Source of the DNA: DASQZT01 sp963728965
GTDB lineage: Bacteria; Acidobacteriota; Terriglobia; Bryobacterales; Bryobacteraceae
Direction: 5' to 3'
Assembly (NCBI GenBank): GCA_963728965.1
Contig: CAVSMH010000006.1
Span: 1,612,001 to 1,676,000, forward strand
DNA: 64,000 bases
In this document: positions 34,108-43,455 of the stretch, piece after piece
Position numbering within the stretch: position 1 is the first letter of the stretch
Layout of the letters: every line of letters begins with the position of its first letter
Made by a program: the position numbers and the translations under genes
Notes under the pieces: generated by a model
The model's database searches: none
What the model saw: the letters and a program-made list of their open reading frames with translations, nothing else
Told to the model about the DNA's origin: nothing

Positions 34108-36999
34108 TCATCGGGGCAAACCACCGCCTTTAGGGTTCGTCGTGGAGTTCTGGACGGTTTTCATTGCCCCCTCGTACAGCGTGTACGCCGCGGCGGGCGG
34201 CGTCCGATCCGCGCTTTGGGCCACGCTCAACGCCGTTCTCAGCCGGTTCAGGACGTCGCTCATGTTCCTGCCTTTGCCCATCGCTTCCGTCGCCTGCCCG
34301 ATCGCCAGCCAGCATTTCATGCTGAGCTCGAACTGCTTTGCGACATCGTCCGCGGTGGCCGTCGATCGTGGATCGAGCTTCACTGTCAGCTTTTGCGTCT
34401 GCGTCCGGCCGTTTGCCGTCAACCTCACCTGGTACGTCCCCGGTATTACCTGTGGTCCTCCTGTTCCATAACGCAGGTCCCACACGAAACGATTCATGCC
34501 GGCTCTCCCCGTGAACTGCGGCAGCGCGGGAATCCACACGTCCGCAATCGCCTGCGAGCCTCGCCGCGGCCCCGCCTGAATGCGCTGCGCGGTCGAATAG
34601 CGCCGTACCAACTCCCCCCGGGCATCGAAAATTTCCAGCCGCACCTCGCCTTGGGGCGCGCTCCGAAGATAGTAGTCGATGATCGCGCCCTCGGGCGGGT
34701 TTTTTGCCTTCGGCTCTTCCACCGGGAATGGTGTTCCCGTGAAATTCTCGGGGTTCATCCGGATCGCGGTTGTCGGTTTGAAGAGCAATTCGTCGGAACC
34801 GGCAGCATGCTCATCCATCTGCCGCAGGGCCGTTATGTCGTCCAGGATCCAGAACCCCCGGCCGTGAGTGGCAATCACCAGGTCGTCGCCGTGCACCACC
34901 AGGTCGCGGACCGACACCGCCGGCAGGTTCTGTTGGAGGGACTGCCAGTGGTCCCCGTCGTCGAATGACACCGAAATGCCGAGTTCCGTTGCGGCGTACA
35001 GCAGGCCCTTCCGCGCCGGGTCCTCGCGGATGCCATTTACGTATGCCGGCCCTTGCAAGCCATCCACCACCAGCGCCCACGTCCTGCCGTAATCGCGGGT
35101 ACGGTAGACGTACGGGTGGTAGTCTTCCATGCGATGCCGATCCACGGTGGCGTAGGCTACCGCCGGGTCGAAATGCGACGCCTCGATCTGGGTCACCCGG
35201 CTCCAGTCCGCCAGCCCCTTCGGCGTGATATCGGTCCAGTGCGCGCCTCCGTCGCGAGTGAGATGCAGAAGCCCGGTGTCGCTGCCCACCCAGATCAAAC
35301 CGGCCCGCAGGGGCGAAGGCGCGATCGCATAAATCACGCCGTAGCCCAGTGCCCGCGCGTTGGCCGGTGTGGCCTCCGGCCCGCTCGCGCTCTTGTCCGT
35401 GCGCGTGTCACCCGTCAGATCCGGGCTGATCTCCTTCCAGTTCAGCCCTCCATCCGTCGTCTTCAATAGATACTGCGAACCTAAGTAGAGCGTGCTGTCC
35501 ACCTTGGAATACACCAATGGCGCGGTCCACGGATAGCGGTACTTCTGCGTCGCAATGGTGCCTCCGAAGGCGCCCCGCAGGGGCCAGGGCGTGATGTTCT
35601 GCGCCTGCCCCGTCCGCCGATCGAATCGGGACAGGCTCCCGTTGGTATTGCCTACGTAGAGAATGTTGTCGTCCTTGCCGTCGATGGCGATGTATCCGCT
35701 CTCTGCTCCGCCCACCGAGAACCAGTCGCGCGCGTCGATCTGTCCGTGGTCGGTCCGGCTCATGACCGCCGCCGTGCCGCTATCCTGCTGCGATCCGTAA
35801 ACCGCGTACGGGAAGCGCTCGTCGGTGATGACGTGGTACATCTGCGCCGTCGGCTGGTTGTACCACGTGCTCCACGAGGCGCCTCCATCCACGCTGATGG
35901 TGGTGCCCTGGTCCGCGCACAGGATCATTCGTCGCGGTTCGGTGGGGTCGATCCACAGGTTCTGGTAATCGTCGCCTCCGGGCGCGCCTTTCAGCACGGT
36001 GAACGTCTTTCCCCCATCCGTCGAGCGGTAGAGCGCCACATTCGGTATGTACACCACGTCGAAGTTTTTGGGATCGATCACGACGCGGCCGAAGTACCAC
36101 TCGCGGCTGGTAAGTCGCGCCTCGGCGCTGGTGCGCATCCACGTTTCTCCCCCATTGTCGGAGCGGTAAAGGCCCCCACCTCCCTGCGCGTCCACCACCA
36201 CGTACACTCTCCGTCCGCCGGACGCCACCGCCACGCACGAGCGGTGCCAGGAGCCCTCGGGCAGTCCGCGTCCCGTGATCGGGCTCCAGTGATCGCCGCC
36301 ATCGGTGGAGCGCCACAACCCGCTGCCGCGCCCCTCGATCGGTGCGTAGGTGCTCCAGGGCGGACGATGGGCGTTCCACAAGGTCGCGTAGATCACCTTG
36401 GTATTCGCCGCGTCCCAGGCCAGGTCCACCGCACCGACGTCGGGACTGGTGAACAACACCTTCTGCCACGTCGCTCCGCCGTCGATCGACCGGAACACTC
36501 CCCGTTCCTCGTTGGGACCGTACACGTGCCCCAGCGCCGCCACGAACACCCGGTTCGGGTTGGCCGGATCGATGAGGATCTTTCCGATGGCGCGTGTGTC
36601 GCGCAGCCCGGCATTCTTCCAGGTCTTGCCCGCGTCGGTCGATTTATACACGCCATCGCCGAACGCGATTTGCGAGCGGATATCGGTCTCGCCCGTTCCC
36701 GCGTAGATCACCGCCGGATTCGACGGCGCCACCGCCAACGCGCCGATCGAAGCGATTCGCTCGCCATCGAAAATCGGTGTCCAGACCATGCCAGCATCAG
36801 TCGTCTTCCAGATCCCGCCCCCCACCGAACCGAAATAAAATGTGGTGCCCTCTCCGGCCACTCCGCTGACCGCCACCGCCCGGCCGCCGCGAAACGGCCC
36901 GATCAGGCGCCACTGAAGCTGATCGTAGAGGTTCGGTGGAACGGTGGCCGCTGCCACGGCTGCCGCACACCACAGCACGGCTGGAATCGTCTTTTGCAT
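34108..36999 (-). CDS. Secreted sortilin/BNR-type propeller protein
   Basis: A 963-residue exported protein. A signal peptide (MQKTIPAVLWCAAAVAAATV) precedes WRLIGPFRGGRAVAVSGVAG and roughly ten blades with Asp-box turns (TDAGMVW, TDAGKTW, IDGGATW, TDGGDHW, DNGGETW, TDGGKTF, VDGGASW, TDGGLNW, RDGGAHW, DDGDHW). This is the VPS10/sortilin-like or xyloglucanase-like ten-bladed propeller family common in Acidobacteriota. The C-terminal ~250 residues form a separate domain with ILDDITAL and a FnIII-like segment. No catalytic site was recognised; binding or peptidase-associated roles are speculation. Confidence 0.82.
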   Translation of the reverse strand: MQKTIPAVLWCAAAVAAATVPPNLYDQLQWRLIGPFRGGRAVAVSGVAGEGTTFYFGSVGGGIWKTTDAGMVWTPIFDGERIASIGALAVAPSNPAVIYAGTGETDIRSQIAFGDGVYKSTDAGKTWKNAGLRDTRAIGKILIDPANPNRVFVAALGHVYGPNEERGVFRSIDGGATWQKVLFTSPDVGAVDLAWDAANTKVIYATLWNAHRPPWSTYAPIEGRGSGLWRSTDGGDHWSPITGRGLPEGSWHRSCVAVASGGRRVYVVVDAQGGGGLYRSDNGGETWMRTSAEARLTSREWYFGRVVIDPKNFDVVYIPNVALYRSTDGGKTFTVLKGAPGGDDYQNLWIDPTEPRRMILCADQGTTISVDGGASWSTWYNQPTAQMYHVITDERFPYAVYGSQQDSGTAAVMSRTDHGQIDARDWFSVGGAESGYIAIDGKDDNILYVGNTNGSLSRFDRRTGQAQNITPWPLRGAFGGTIATQKYRYPWTAPLVYSKVDSTLYLGSQYLLKTTDGGLNWKEISPDLTGDTRTDKSASGPEATPANARALGYGVIYAIAPSPLRAGLIWVGSDTGLLHLTRDGGAHWTDITPKGLADWSRVTQIEASHFDPAVAYATVDRHRMEDYHPYVYRTRDYGRTWALVVDGLQGPAYVNGIREDPARKGLLYAATELGISVSFDDGDHWQSLQQNLPAVSVRDLVVHGDDLVIATHGRGFWILDDITALRQMDEHAAGSDELLFKPTTAIRMNPENFTGTPFPVEEPKAKNPPEGAIIDYYLRSAPQGEVRLEIFDARGELVRRYSTAQRIQAGPRRGSQAIADVWIPALPQFTGRAGMNRFVWDLRYGTGGPQVIPGTYQVRLTANGRTQTQKLTVKLDPRSTATADDVAKQFELSMKCWLAIGQATEAMGKGRNMSDVLNRLRTALSVAQSADRTPPAAAYTLYEGAMKTVQNSTTNPKGGGLPR

Positions 37000-37029
37000 A
37001 TTGCTTCCGAGAATCATATATTACGCTGT

Positions 37030-37998
37030 ATGCGTTCCTTCTGCCGCGCGGGTGGCGCCATCCTGGCCGCGATGCTCTCGGTCGCTCTGGCCGCCTCGCT
37101 GGGCCCCTCGCGCGGGACTCTCGTGATTGTCGGTGGAGGCCAGCTTGGTCCGGAAATCGTGAACCGGTTCATCGACCTTGCCGGCGGTAAGGACGCGCCC
37201 ATGGTTTTCATTCCAACCGCGGAAGAGGGCACGCCGCGAGCGACCGATGCGGACAACTTCCTGGCGCGTGCCGGTGTGAAGAACGTCGTCATCCTGCACA
37301 CCCGCGACCGCCAGGAAGCCGACTCCGAGGCCTTCGTCGCGCCGCTGAAAAACGCTCGCGCGGTCTGGTTCGAAGGCGGGCGCCAATGGCGCTTAGTCGA
37401 TTCCTATCTGAACACGCGCACCGAGAAGGAGCTTTTCCGGGTGCTCGAGCGCGGCGGCGTGATCGGTGGAAGTTCCGCCGGCGCTACCATTCAAGGCTCC
37501 TACCTGGTCCGCGGAGCGAGAGAAGGGAACACGATCATGATGGCGCCGGGCTATGAGACGGGCCTGGGCTTTCTCCGCAACGCCGCCATTGACCAGCACG
37601 TCATCACGCGCCACCGCGAGGCCGACCTGGACCCCGTGATTGCCGCACACCCTGAACTGCTCGGCATCGGCATCGACGAAAGCACCGCCATCGTCGTCCA
37701 CGGCAACACCTTCGAAGTGATCGGCAAGAGCAAAGTCTTCATTCACGATTCCCAATACCGTTCCGCTTCCGACGGCAAACAATACTACGTGCTCTCGCCG
37801 GGCGATCGCTTCGATCTGAAAAAGCGCCGCAACGCTCTGATATGCCAAAGCGGGCGGCGCCGATTTCCGTCCGCTCCGCGCGCCGCGCGCCGCCGATGCT
37901 TGCGGTGGACCGACACCAGAGAATCAGCCCACCTCCGAGCATGGCCGCGCTGGCAGGTTCCGGCACCGGTGCGTCCAGAGACACTGCCAAATCCGTAG
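37030..37998 (+). CDS. Exported cyanophycinase-like S51 peptidase
   Basis: A 322-residue protein with an N-terminal signal sequence (MRSFCRAGGAILAAMLSVALA). The peptidase S51 domain follows: GTLVIVGGGQLG, VFIPTAEEG, WFEGGRQWRLVDS, the nucleophile Ser in GGSSAGATIQG, and GIGIDESTAIVV. These match cyanophycinase and related beta-aspartyl peptidases. Recognisable similarity ends at SPGDRFDLKKR (about 37830); the last ~55 residues are Arg/Pro-rich and antisense to the end of the PEP-CTERM gene, so the natural stop may be lost. Being exported, it would act outside the cytoplasm. Confidence 0.82.
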   Translation: MRSFCRAGGAILAAMLSVALAASLGPSRGTLVIVGGGQLGPEIVNRFIDLAGGKDAPMVFIPTAEEGTPRATDADNFLARAGVKNVVILHTRDRQEADSEAFVAPLKNARAVWFEGGRQWRLVDSYLNTRTEKELFRVLERGGVIGGSSAGATIQGSYLVRGAREGNTIMMAPGYETGLGFLRNAAIDQHVITRHREADLDPVIAAHPELLGIGIDESTAIVVHGNTFEVIGKSKVFIHDSQYRSASDGKQYYVLSPGDRFDLKKRRNALICQSGRRRFPSAPRAARRRCLRWTDTRESAHLRAWPRWQVPAPVRPETLPNP

Positions 37999-39352
37999 GC
38001 GTGAACCCGGAGGGCAGCGTTTGTTGCAGCGTCAGGCCTGTCCCGTTGAGATTCTCCGACCAGACGCTGGAGCCATCGATCCAGTACACTCGATCACCCG
38101 CAATCGTTAGTGCGGCAACGTTGTCGTTGGCGGCGGCGAACACTCGTCCGATCGAGTTTGGAGTCAAGGGATACTGTGCCAGCAGCGGCGGCAAACCAGT
38201 CGATGACGCGCCCAACAGGTACGTCTGGGTAGCCGGATCGATGGCGAGGTCGCTTAGCGAAATACCCCCGAACGGAAAATTCTGCACCAGGGTCTTCCCG
38301 GTGCCATCCAGATTCTGCGACCAGACGTTGGTTCCTTCGAACCAGTAAGCCGTATTGCCCACCACCGTCAATCCCTGCACCGGAGCCGACGAGTTCACGA
38401 AGATATTGAAATTACCCGGGGGTGTCAATGGATACTGAGCGATGAACCAGCCGTAGCCGGGTGCGATCCAGCCGACCAGGTACGAGTTTGTTGCGGGATC
38501 TACCGCGAGGTCGCTGATGGTCACTCCGCCAAACGGAATACTGGGCAACGCGGTCTTTCCCGCTCCTCCGGTCTGATCGGCCAGGCTGTCAGCGAGTATC
38601 TGCGTGCCACTTACCCAGTACGCCGTTTGGTTCGCGACGGTCAGTGAAGTGACCGGGGCGTTTTCTGAATCGAACACCGTTCCCGCCGACTGCGGCACCA
38701 GCGAAAACAGGTCCACTCCGCCTCCACCCGCTGTGGATGTGTACGAAACCAGCAAGCTGCTTGCTCGGCTCACTGGCTGTAAGGAGAACACCGCCAGCGT
38801 CACGCAAAGGATTTGGAACGGCATCCTGACCGCTTTCTGCCGCCGCCGGACCTTCTTACGTCCCACCAGAGAAATACCAAGCAGGGCCGCGCCGACCAGC
38901 AGGTTCAGCGAGGGTTCGGGAAGCGTTGCCACACGGATGGAAAACGCCTGGGACGCCACCGGGTCGAAGTTGAATGAGTTGGCTGTGCCCACGCCACCGA
39001 GTACCTGGTAAGTGCCGCTGAGCGTACCGGCTGCATCGGGCGCCACGTCGAAATGGAACAGTTCGAGCAGCGGCGACGTTTGACCAGGGTCGAGTAAGAA
39101 CGGCACGTTCGCAAAAAACTCATCCGTGACAATGGTCCCGCCCGGCACGCTGATGTTATCGCCGTTGAGAAATGCCGGGTTCAGCGGATCGGTGTTTGTC
39201 AGAGTCGCAAACGCTGCCACATTGGTTTGTCCGGGCAGCACCGTAAATACGGGCTGACTGAAATCGATGGTGATGGTGCCTGCGCGGGCAGGTAGCCCCG
39301 CCGCGACAGCCAGACACGACGCCGGATTTACCGCCAGCGCAACGGCCCGCAC
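37739..39352 (-). CDS. In-frame fusion of two PEP-CTERM sorting-signal proteins
   Basis: One reading frame encodes two proteins joined head to tail. Part A (39352-38825) has a leader-like segment ending LPARAG and a beta-sandwich (ITIDFSQPVFTVLPGQTNVA). It ends in a PEP-CTERM signal (TLPEPSLNLLVGAALLGISLVGRKKVRRR). With no stop, it runs into part B, whose Met at 38824 starts a fresh signal peptide (MPFQILCVTLAVFSL). Part B has three ~85-residue repeats (YWFEGTNVWSQNLDGTG, YWIDGSSVWSENLNGTG) typical of a YWTD-like propeller, and its own PEP-CTERM (VPEPASAAMLGGGLILW). The tail after that is probably not natural coding. The start could instead be at 39442. Confidence 0.62.
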   Translation of the reverse strand: MRAVALAVNPASCLAVAAGLPARAGTITIDFSQPVFTVLPGQTNVAAFATLTNTDPLNPAFLNGDNISVPGGTIVTDEFFANVPFLLDPGQTSPLLELFHFDVAPDAAGTLSGTYQVLGGVGTANSFNFDPVASQAFSIRVATLPEPSLNLLVGAALLGISLVGRKKVRRRQKAVRMPFQILCVTLAVFSLQPVSRASSLLVSYTSTAGGGGVDLFSLVPQSAGTVFDSENAPVTSLTVANQTAYWVSGTQILADSLADQTGGAGKTALPSIPFGGVTISDLAVDPATNSYLVGWIAPGYGWFIAQYPLTPPGNFNIFVNSSAPVQGLTVVGNTAYWFEGTNVWSQNLDGTGKTLVQNFPFGGISLSDLAIDPATQTYLLGASSTGLPPLLAQYPLTPNSIGRVFAAANDNVAALTIAGDRVYWIDGSSVWSENLNGTGLTLQQTLPSGFTPTDLAVSLDAPVPEPASAAMLGGGLILWCRSTASIGGARRAERTEIGAARFGISERCGAFSDRSDRPARARSIVCRRKRNGIGNRE

Positions 39353-39431
39353 GAAACCTGTTTTGGCCGCGTTACTGGTGAGGATGGGGGTGTTGGTTCC
39401 GCCGTCGAGCGAGATCACGCCGTTGTTGACC

Positions 39432-39839
39432 GTGCCGTCCACCGAACCGTTTCGGCTGGAACCAGCGAATCACCGCCTCCTGCGGGACGATGCGCCGGTG
39501 CCGCTGGCTCCCAAAGCGTTCGACACACTCGTATACCTGGTGGAGCACCACGGCCGGCTGGTGACGCGGGAAGAGTTGATGCAGGCGATCTGGCCCGATA
39601 GCTTTGTCGACGGCTCGAACCTGACCGTTTATGTATCGCTCCTGCGCAAAACACTGGGCGAGGAAAACGGGCCGTACATCGAGACCGTGCCGCGCAAGGG
39701 CTGCCGATTGAATGCCGAAATCCAGGTCATCGAAGACGGCGCGATGCCGGCGACGGTGCCCGAACCGGAACCGGGCGGCCGCGCATTCGCGGGGTGCCGC
39801 TGTGGGCGGCGGTCATCGGAATCGTGCTGGCGGGCGTAG
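39432..39839 (+). pseudogene. Winged-helix (OmpR/CadC-type) regulator, N-terminal part, frameshifted from the next frame
   Basis: A winged-helix DNA-binding domain of the trans_reg_C type (FRLEPANHRLL … PLAPKAFDTLVYLVEHHGRLVTREELMQAIW … LRKTLGEENGPYIETVPRKGCRL), residues 1-95. The frame then runs into a Cys/Arg-rich tail and stops. The expected continuation, a transmembrane helix and PD40 propeller, begins in another frame at about 39785. The most economical reading is a one-base deletion in the GC-rich run near 39770-39790. The GTG at 39432 is the best local start. This is a pseudogene unless a sequencing error is involved. Confidence 0.68.
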
Positions 39840-41626
39840 CGGTGTGGCTGGTCACAGTCCGGCTCCCGCACGCCCCGGAAGTTCGGCGCACGCGCCTGAC
39901 GAGTTTCGGCCCGGACCTCGCCGTGACTGCCTCGGCCATATCGCCGGACGGAAAACTGGCCTCGTACGCCAATGCCGGCGGCGTCTTCGTCCAGCAGATC
40001 GAGACCGGCGAGACGCATCCCCTGGCGATGCCCGCGGCGTCGTTCACGGCGCTCAGCCTGAGTTGGTTCCGCGACGGAGCCAGGCTGTTGGTCGGCGGAT
40101 TCGCCGCCCAGGCGGACACCCCGGGACTGTGGATCATGCAGGTGATGGGCAGCAACCCGCCCGTCCAACTCGGCGATGGCCTGGATGCGGCGGTCTCCCC
40201 GGATGGGGGGCGGATCGCAATGAGCGGCGGCCCGTGCTGGAGCCCTCCCGAAGCGGCGAAGGTCATGGCGCCCGAAATCCGGCTGATGCGCTCCGATGGC
40301 GAGGGGCTTCGAACGCTGGTGATCGGGAACGTGGGCGAAACATTCGGGCCGGTTGCGTGGAGGGACGGCGGGCACCTGATGTGGGTCCGCTACCGGTGGA
40401 ACCCGCAGCTTCGGCGAAACACGGGTACGATCGACGGCTACGACATCGCGAGCGGCAAACGTTCCGTGATGCTGAGCGGGTCGGATTTCAGCGGTGATGT
40501 GGTGAGCGCCGGGGGCCGCGTGATCTACGCGCAGCTACTCGGCGCGAATCCATCGAGCAACTATGGCGGCCGGCTTTTCGGCATGGATTCGACCTCGCGG
40601 ACGACCCTGATCACTGAATTCTCCGAGCCGGTCGCCGGCCTCGGTTCCGCCGCCGGCACGCTCCTCATGGTCCGAAACGCGGTCGTCGAGCACAGCGTTT
40701 TTGTGGCCGATCTGAACGCCGGGGCGCCCAATTTCGAGAACATCCACCGCCTCACGCTCGGGCTGGGCCGTGAAGATTTTCCGCGCGCCTGGATGCCGGA
40801 CAGCCGGGCGGTCGTGTTTGATTCCAACCGAAACGGCGCATGGGAGCTGTTCAGGCAAAACCTCGGGTCTGTGATGGATGAGCCTGTCGTCCATTCCGCC
40901 GACGATTCCTTTTCGCCGCGTCTGAGCCCGGATGGCAGGTGGCTCCTTTACATCGACCGGCCGAAAAACTGGCTGGCTTCAAGCCCCGTCTCGGTGGTGC
41001 GAATGCCCCTCTCCGGCGGCCCCACCGAACTGGTGCTCCAGGCGGCCGGCATTTCGGAGTGGGGACTGCACTTTGCCTGTGCCGGCGTGCCGGGCGGCCC
41101 TTGCGTGCTCGCGCAGCAACAGGGGAATCAAATCGTGTTCCGGACATTCGATGCGATGCGCGGCTTCGTCGGCCGGGCCGGCGAGATCGCCCGCATCCCT
41201 GCCGACCGGGCGCATCCGGTCTCCTGGACGATCTCACCGGATGGTTCGCGGCTCGCTTGGGCGCGCTGGGAAGCCGAGCGGGCGCGCCTCCACGTGATTC
41301 CTCTCGCCCCCGGGATCTGTCTCCGCGCGGGAGCTCGTGGTGAGCGGCTGCTCACACCTGCATTCGCTCAATGCCCCGGCGGACGGCAGAGGATGGTTCC
41401 TGACCTCCGAATGGCCCGTGAATTGGAAAATCTCTTATGTAGACGGCGATGGCAACTGCCGGGTTCTGGCCCAAGGTTCTGCCAGGCACGCGCCGGACGT
41501 ATTTCCGTCGTCCGATGGACGCCGCGTCGCCTTCTCGCAGCGCATCTCGTCGAGCAACGTGTGGTTGTTCCAGAATTTCTGATCGGCCTATTGGTGGCGC
41601 CGACTCCCGCCGCTCCACGTTCATAA
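39794..41626 (+). pseudogene. Transmembrane helix and PD40/TolB-type propeller, middle part of the same regulator; second frameshift near 41307
   Basis: This frame holds a transmembrane helix (LWAAVIGIVLAGVAVWLVTV) and a WD40/TolB-like propeller with repeated TISPDG-type turns (AISPDGKLASYA, AAVSPDGGRIAMS, RLSPDGRWLLYI, TISPDGSRLAWA). Near 41307-41314 (CCCCCGGG) the natural frame appears to change. The expected end (VVSGCSHLHSL … SSDGRRVAFSQRISSSNVWLFQNF) is encoded in the frame ending at 41582, while this frame runs on to 41626 as unrelated residues. Together with the preceding entry the intact gene would span about 39432-41582. These membrane or soluble one-protein regulators are abundant in Solibacter-like genomes. 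Confidence 0.68.
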
Positions 41627-42529
41627 AAACTCCCCCACGTTCTCCTTTGTGACCAGCCGGAACGGGATCATCCTCTCCTTCTCATACGCCTGCTTGCGCA
41701 CGATCTTCACCGCCGTCTCCACCGCGGCTCCGCCCTGCCCCTTGGCGTCCTGAAACACCGTGGCATCCAGCCTCCCGTCGCGCACCGCCTGCAAAGCGTC
41801 CGCGATGGCGTCCACCCCCACCACCAGCACCTTGCCCTTGCGGCCGGCCTGCTCCAGCGCGATCAGCGCTCCCATGGCCATCTCGTCGTTCTGGGCGAAG
41901 ACCGCGTTGATACGGTCGCCATACAATTGAATCCAGTTTTCCATCAGCGCCATGGCGCGGGCGCGGTCCCACTCGGCGGTCTGATCGGCCAAAAGCTTCA
42001 GGCCGGGATGGGCGGCCAGCACTTCGCGCGCCCCCTGGTTGCGCTTGATCTGCGCCGCCTGCCCCATGTACCCGTGCATCATCACCACGTTGCCCGACCC
42101 GTGCAGCCGTTGGGCGATGTAGCCCATGGCGATGCGCGCGGCCTCCTCGTCGCGCGAACCGACGAACGCGGTGGGCGCCGACCGGGTTTCCGAATTCACG
42201 TTGATTACCGGGATGCCCGCCGCCAGCGCCTTATCCACCGCCGGCGAGCTCGCCTCCACCTCGCACGGATTCAGAATGATGGCATCCACCTTCTGCGCCA
42301 CGAACGACTCCACCTGCTGCACCTGCCGGTCGGCGCTGCGCTGCGCGTCGTTGACGATCAGTTCCACCCCCAACTGCCGCGCCTTTTCGTCCATCGACTT
42401 GTTAAGCATCACGATGAACTCGTTCGAAAGGTTGAGCAGCGAGACGCCGATCACCATGCCGCGCTGCTTCTGCCCCGAACAGCCTGCCAGCAGCAATACG
42501 GCCGCGGCCATGGCTGTCACCTTGGTCAT
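41621..42529 (-). CDS. Sugar ABC transporter substrate-binding lipoprotein (RbsB-like)
   Basis: A 302-residue periplasmic binding protein of the ribose/xylose/galactose group. Its lipobox (MTKVTAMAAAVLLLAGC) implies anchoring by Cys17. The binding-protein-type I fold is recognisable in IGVSLLNLSNEFIVMLNKSM, VDAIILNPCEVEASSPAV, IPVINVNSE and NAVFAQNDEMAMGALIALEQAG. The ATG at 42529 overlaps the permease stop. It is the last of three genes transcribed ATPase-permease-binding protein. The sugar is unknown, but the neighbouring GH3 glucosidase suggests a glucoside-derived sugar. Confidence 0.92.
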   Translation of the reverse strand: MTKVTAMAAAVLLLAGCSGQKQRGMVIGVSLLNLSNEFIVMLNKSMDEKARQLGVELIVNDAQRSADRQVQQVESFVAQKVDAIILNPCEVEASSPAVDKALAAGIPVINVNSETRSAPTAFVGSRDEEAARIAMGYIAQRLHGSGNVVMMHGYMGQAAQIKRNQGAREVLAAHPGLKLLADQTAEWDRARAMALMENWIQLYGDRINAVFAQNDEMAMGALIALEQAGRKGKVLVVGVDAIADALQAVRDGRLDATVFQDAKGQGGAAVETAVKIVRKQAYEKERMIPFRLVTKENVGEFL

Positions 42530-43455
42530 TTGTTCTTGCTCCTGTCCAGCCAGACTGCGCCCACAATAATCACGCCCTTCACGATCTGCTGGTAATACGA
42601 GGATACATTCATCAGGTCGAGACCGTTGTTGATGACGCCGATCAGCAGGGCCCCCAGCACCGTGCCGGTCACTCCGCCGACGCCGCCGTTCAGGCTGGTG
42701 CCCCCGATCACCACCGCGGCGATGGCATCCAATTCGTAACCGATGCCCGCGTTCGGCTGCCCGGTGGTGATGCGCGAGGCGAGCACGACCCCCGCCAGGC
42801 CGGCGAACAGCCCACAGACCGTGTAGGCGGCCATTTTCACGCGCCGCACCTTCACGCCCGACGCCCGGGCCGCATTTTCGTTGCCGCCTACCGCGTAAAT
42901 GTACCGGCCCATCCGCATGTGCTTCAGAAACACATGCGAGAGCAGCGCCACGGCGAGGAAGATGGCGATGGGCACGGGAATTCCGAGCGCGCTCCCGCCG
43001 CCGATCTGTTCGAAGGCGCCGCTGAGGTTCGAGACCGGCCTGCCGCCGCTCACCAGCAGTGCCAGGCCGCGCGCGGAGGTCATCATGCCCAGCGTGACGA
43101 TAAACGGCGCCACGCGTCCGCGTGTCACCACCCAGCCGTTCACTGTCCCGCAAAGGGCTCCCGCGGCAATACCCATCACCACCGGCATCGGCACGGGGTA
43201 TTGGCCCGGGTGCGCGAATCCGGCCGCCACCACGCCGGTGAGCGCGACCACGGATCCGAGCGAAAGATCGACGCCGCCCGTCAACAGCACGTAGGTCACA
43301 CCCACCGCCAGGATCCCGTTGATCGAGATCTGCCGGACCAGATTCACCAGGTTCGCCACCGTCAGGAAATTCGGCCGCGCCACCGAGAGCGCGGCCATCA
43401 GCGCGGCCAGGGCCAACGCCAGGCCCAGCTGCGCCGGCCATTTTCGCTTCTTCAT
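42526..43455 (-). CDS. Sugar ABC transporter permease (RbsC-like)
   Basis: A 309-residue permease of the RbsC/AraH family with about nine transmembrane segments. Family motifs are GVTYVLLTGGVDLSLGSVVAL, VAPFIVTLGMMTSARGLALL, RYIYAVGGNENAARASGV, and AIAAVVIGGTSLNGGVGGVTGT. The ATG at 43455 is preferred over an earlier in-frame start because it overlaps the upstream ATPase gene by four bases, as is usual in this family. It overlaps the binding-protein gene in the same way. Confidence 0.93.
   Translation of the reverse strand: MKKRKWPAQLGLALALAALMAALSVARPNFLTVANLVNLVRQISINGILAVGVTYVLLTGGVDLSLGSVVALTGVVAAGFAHPGQYPVPMPVVMGIAAGALCGTVNGWVVTRGRVAPFIVTLGMMTSARGLALLVSGGRPVSNLSGAFEQIGGGSALGIPVPIAIFLAVALLSHVFLKHMRMGRYIYAVGGNENAARASGVKVRRVKMAAYTVCGLFAGLAGVVLASRITTGQPNAGIGYELDAIAAVVIGGTSLNGGVGGVTGTVLGALLIGVINNGLDLMNVSSYYQQIVKGVIIVGAVWLDRSKNK

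Noticed and set aside
35746..37029. Possible 430-residue N-terminal extension of the cyanophycinase-like protein
   Set aside because: The extension is antisense to the sortilin-like gene and the signal peptide starts at 37030.
39353..39442. Deletion joint at the head-to-head end of the PEP-CTERM and winged-helix genes
   Set aside because: A GTG at 39352 gives a leader-like start and leaves a spacer of about 79 bases, so no deletion is needed to explain the layout.
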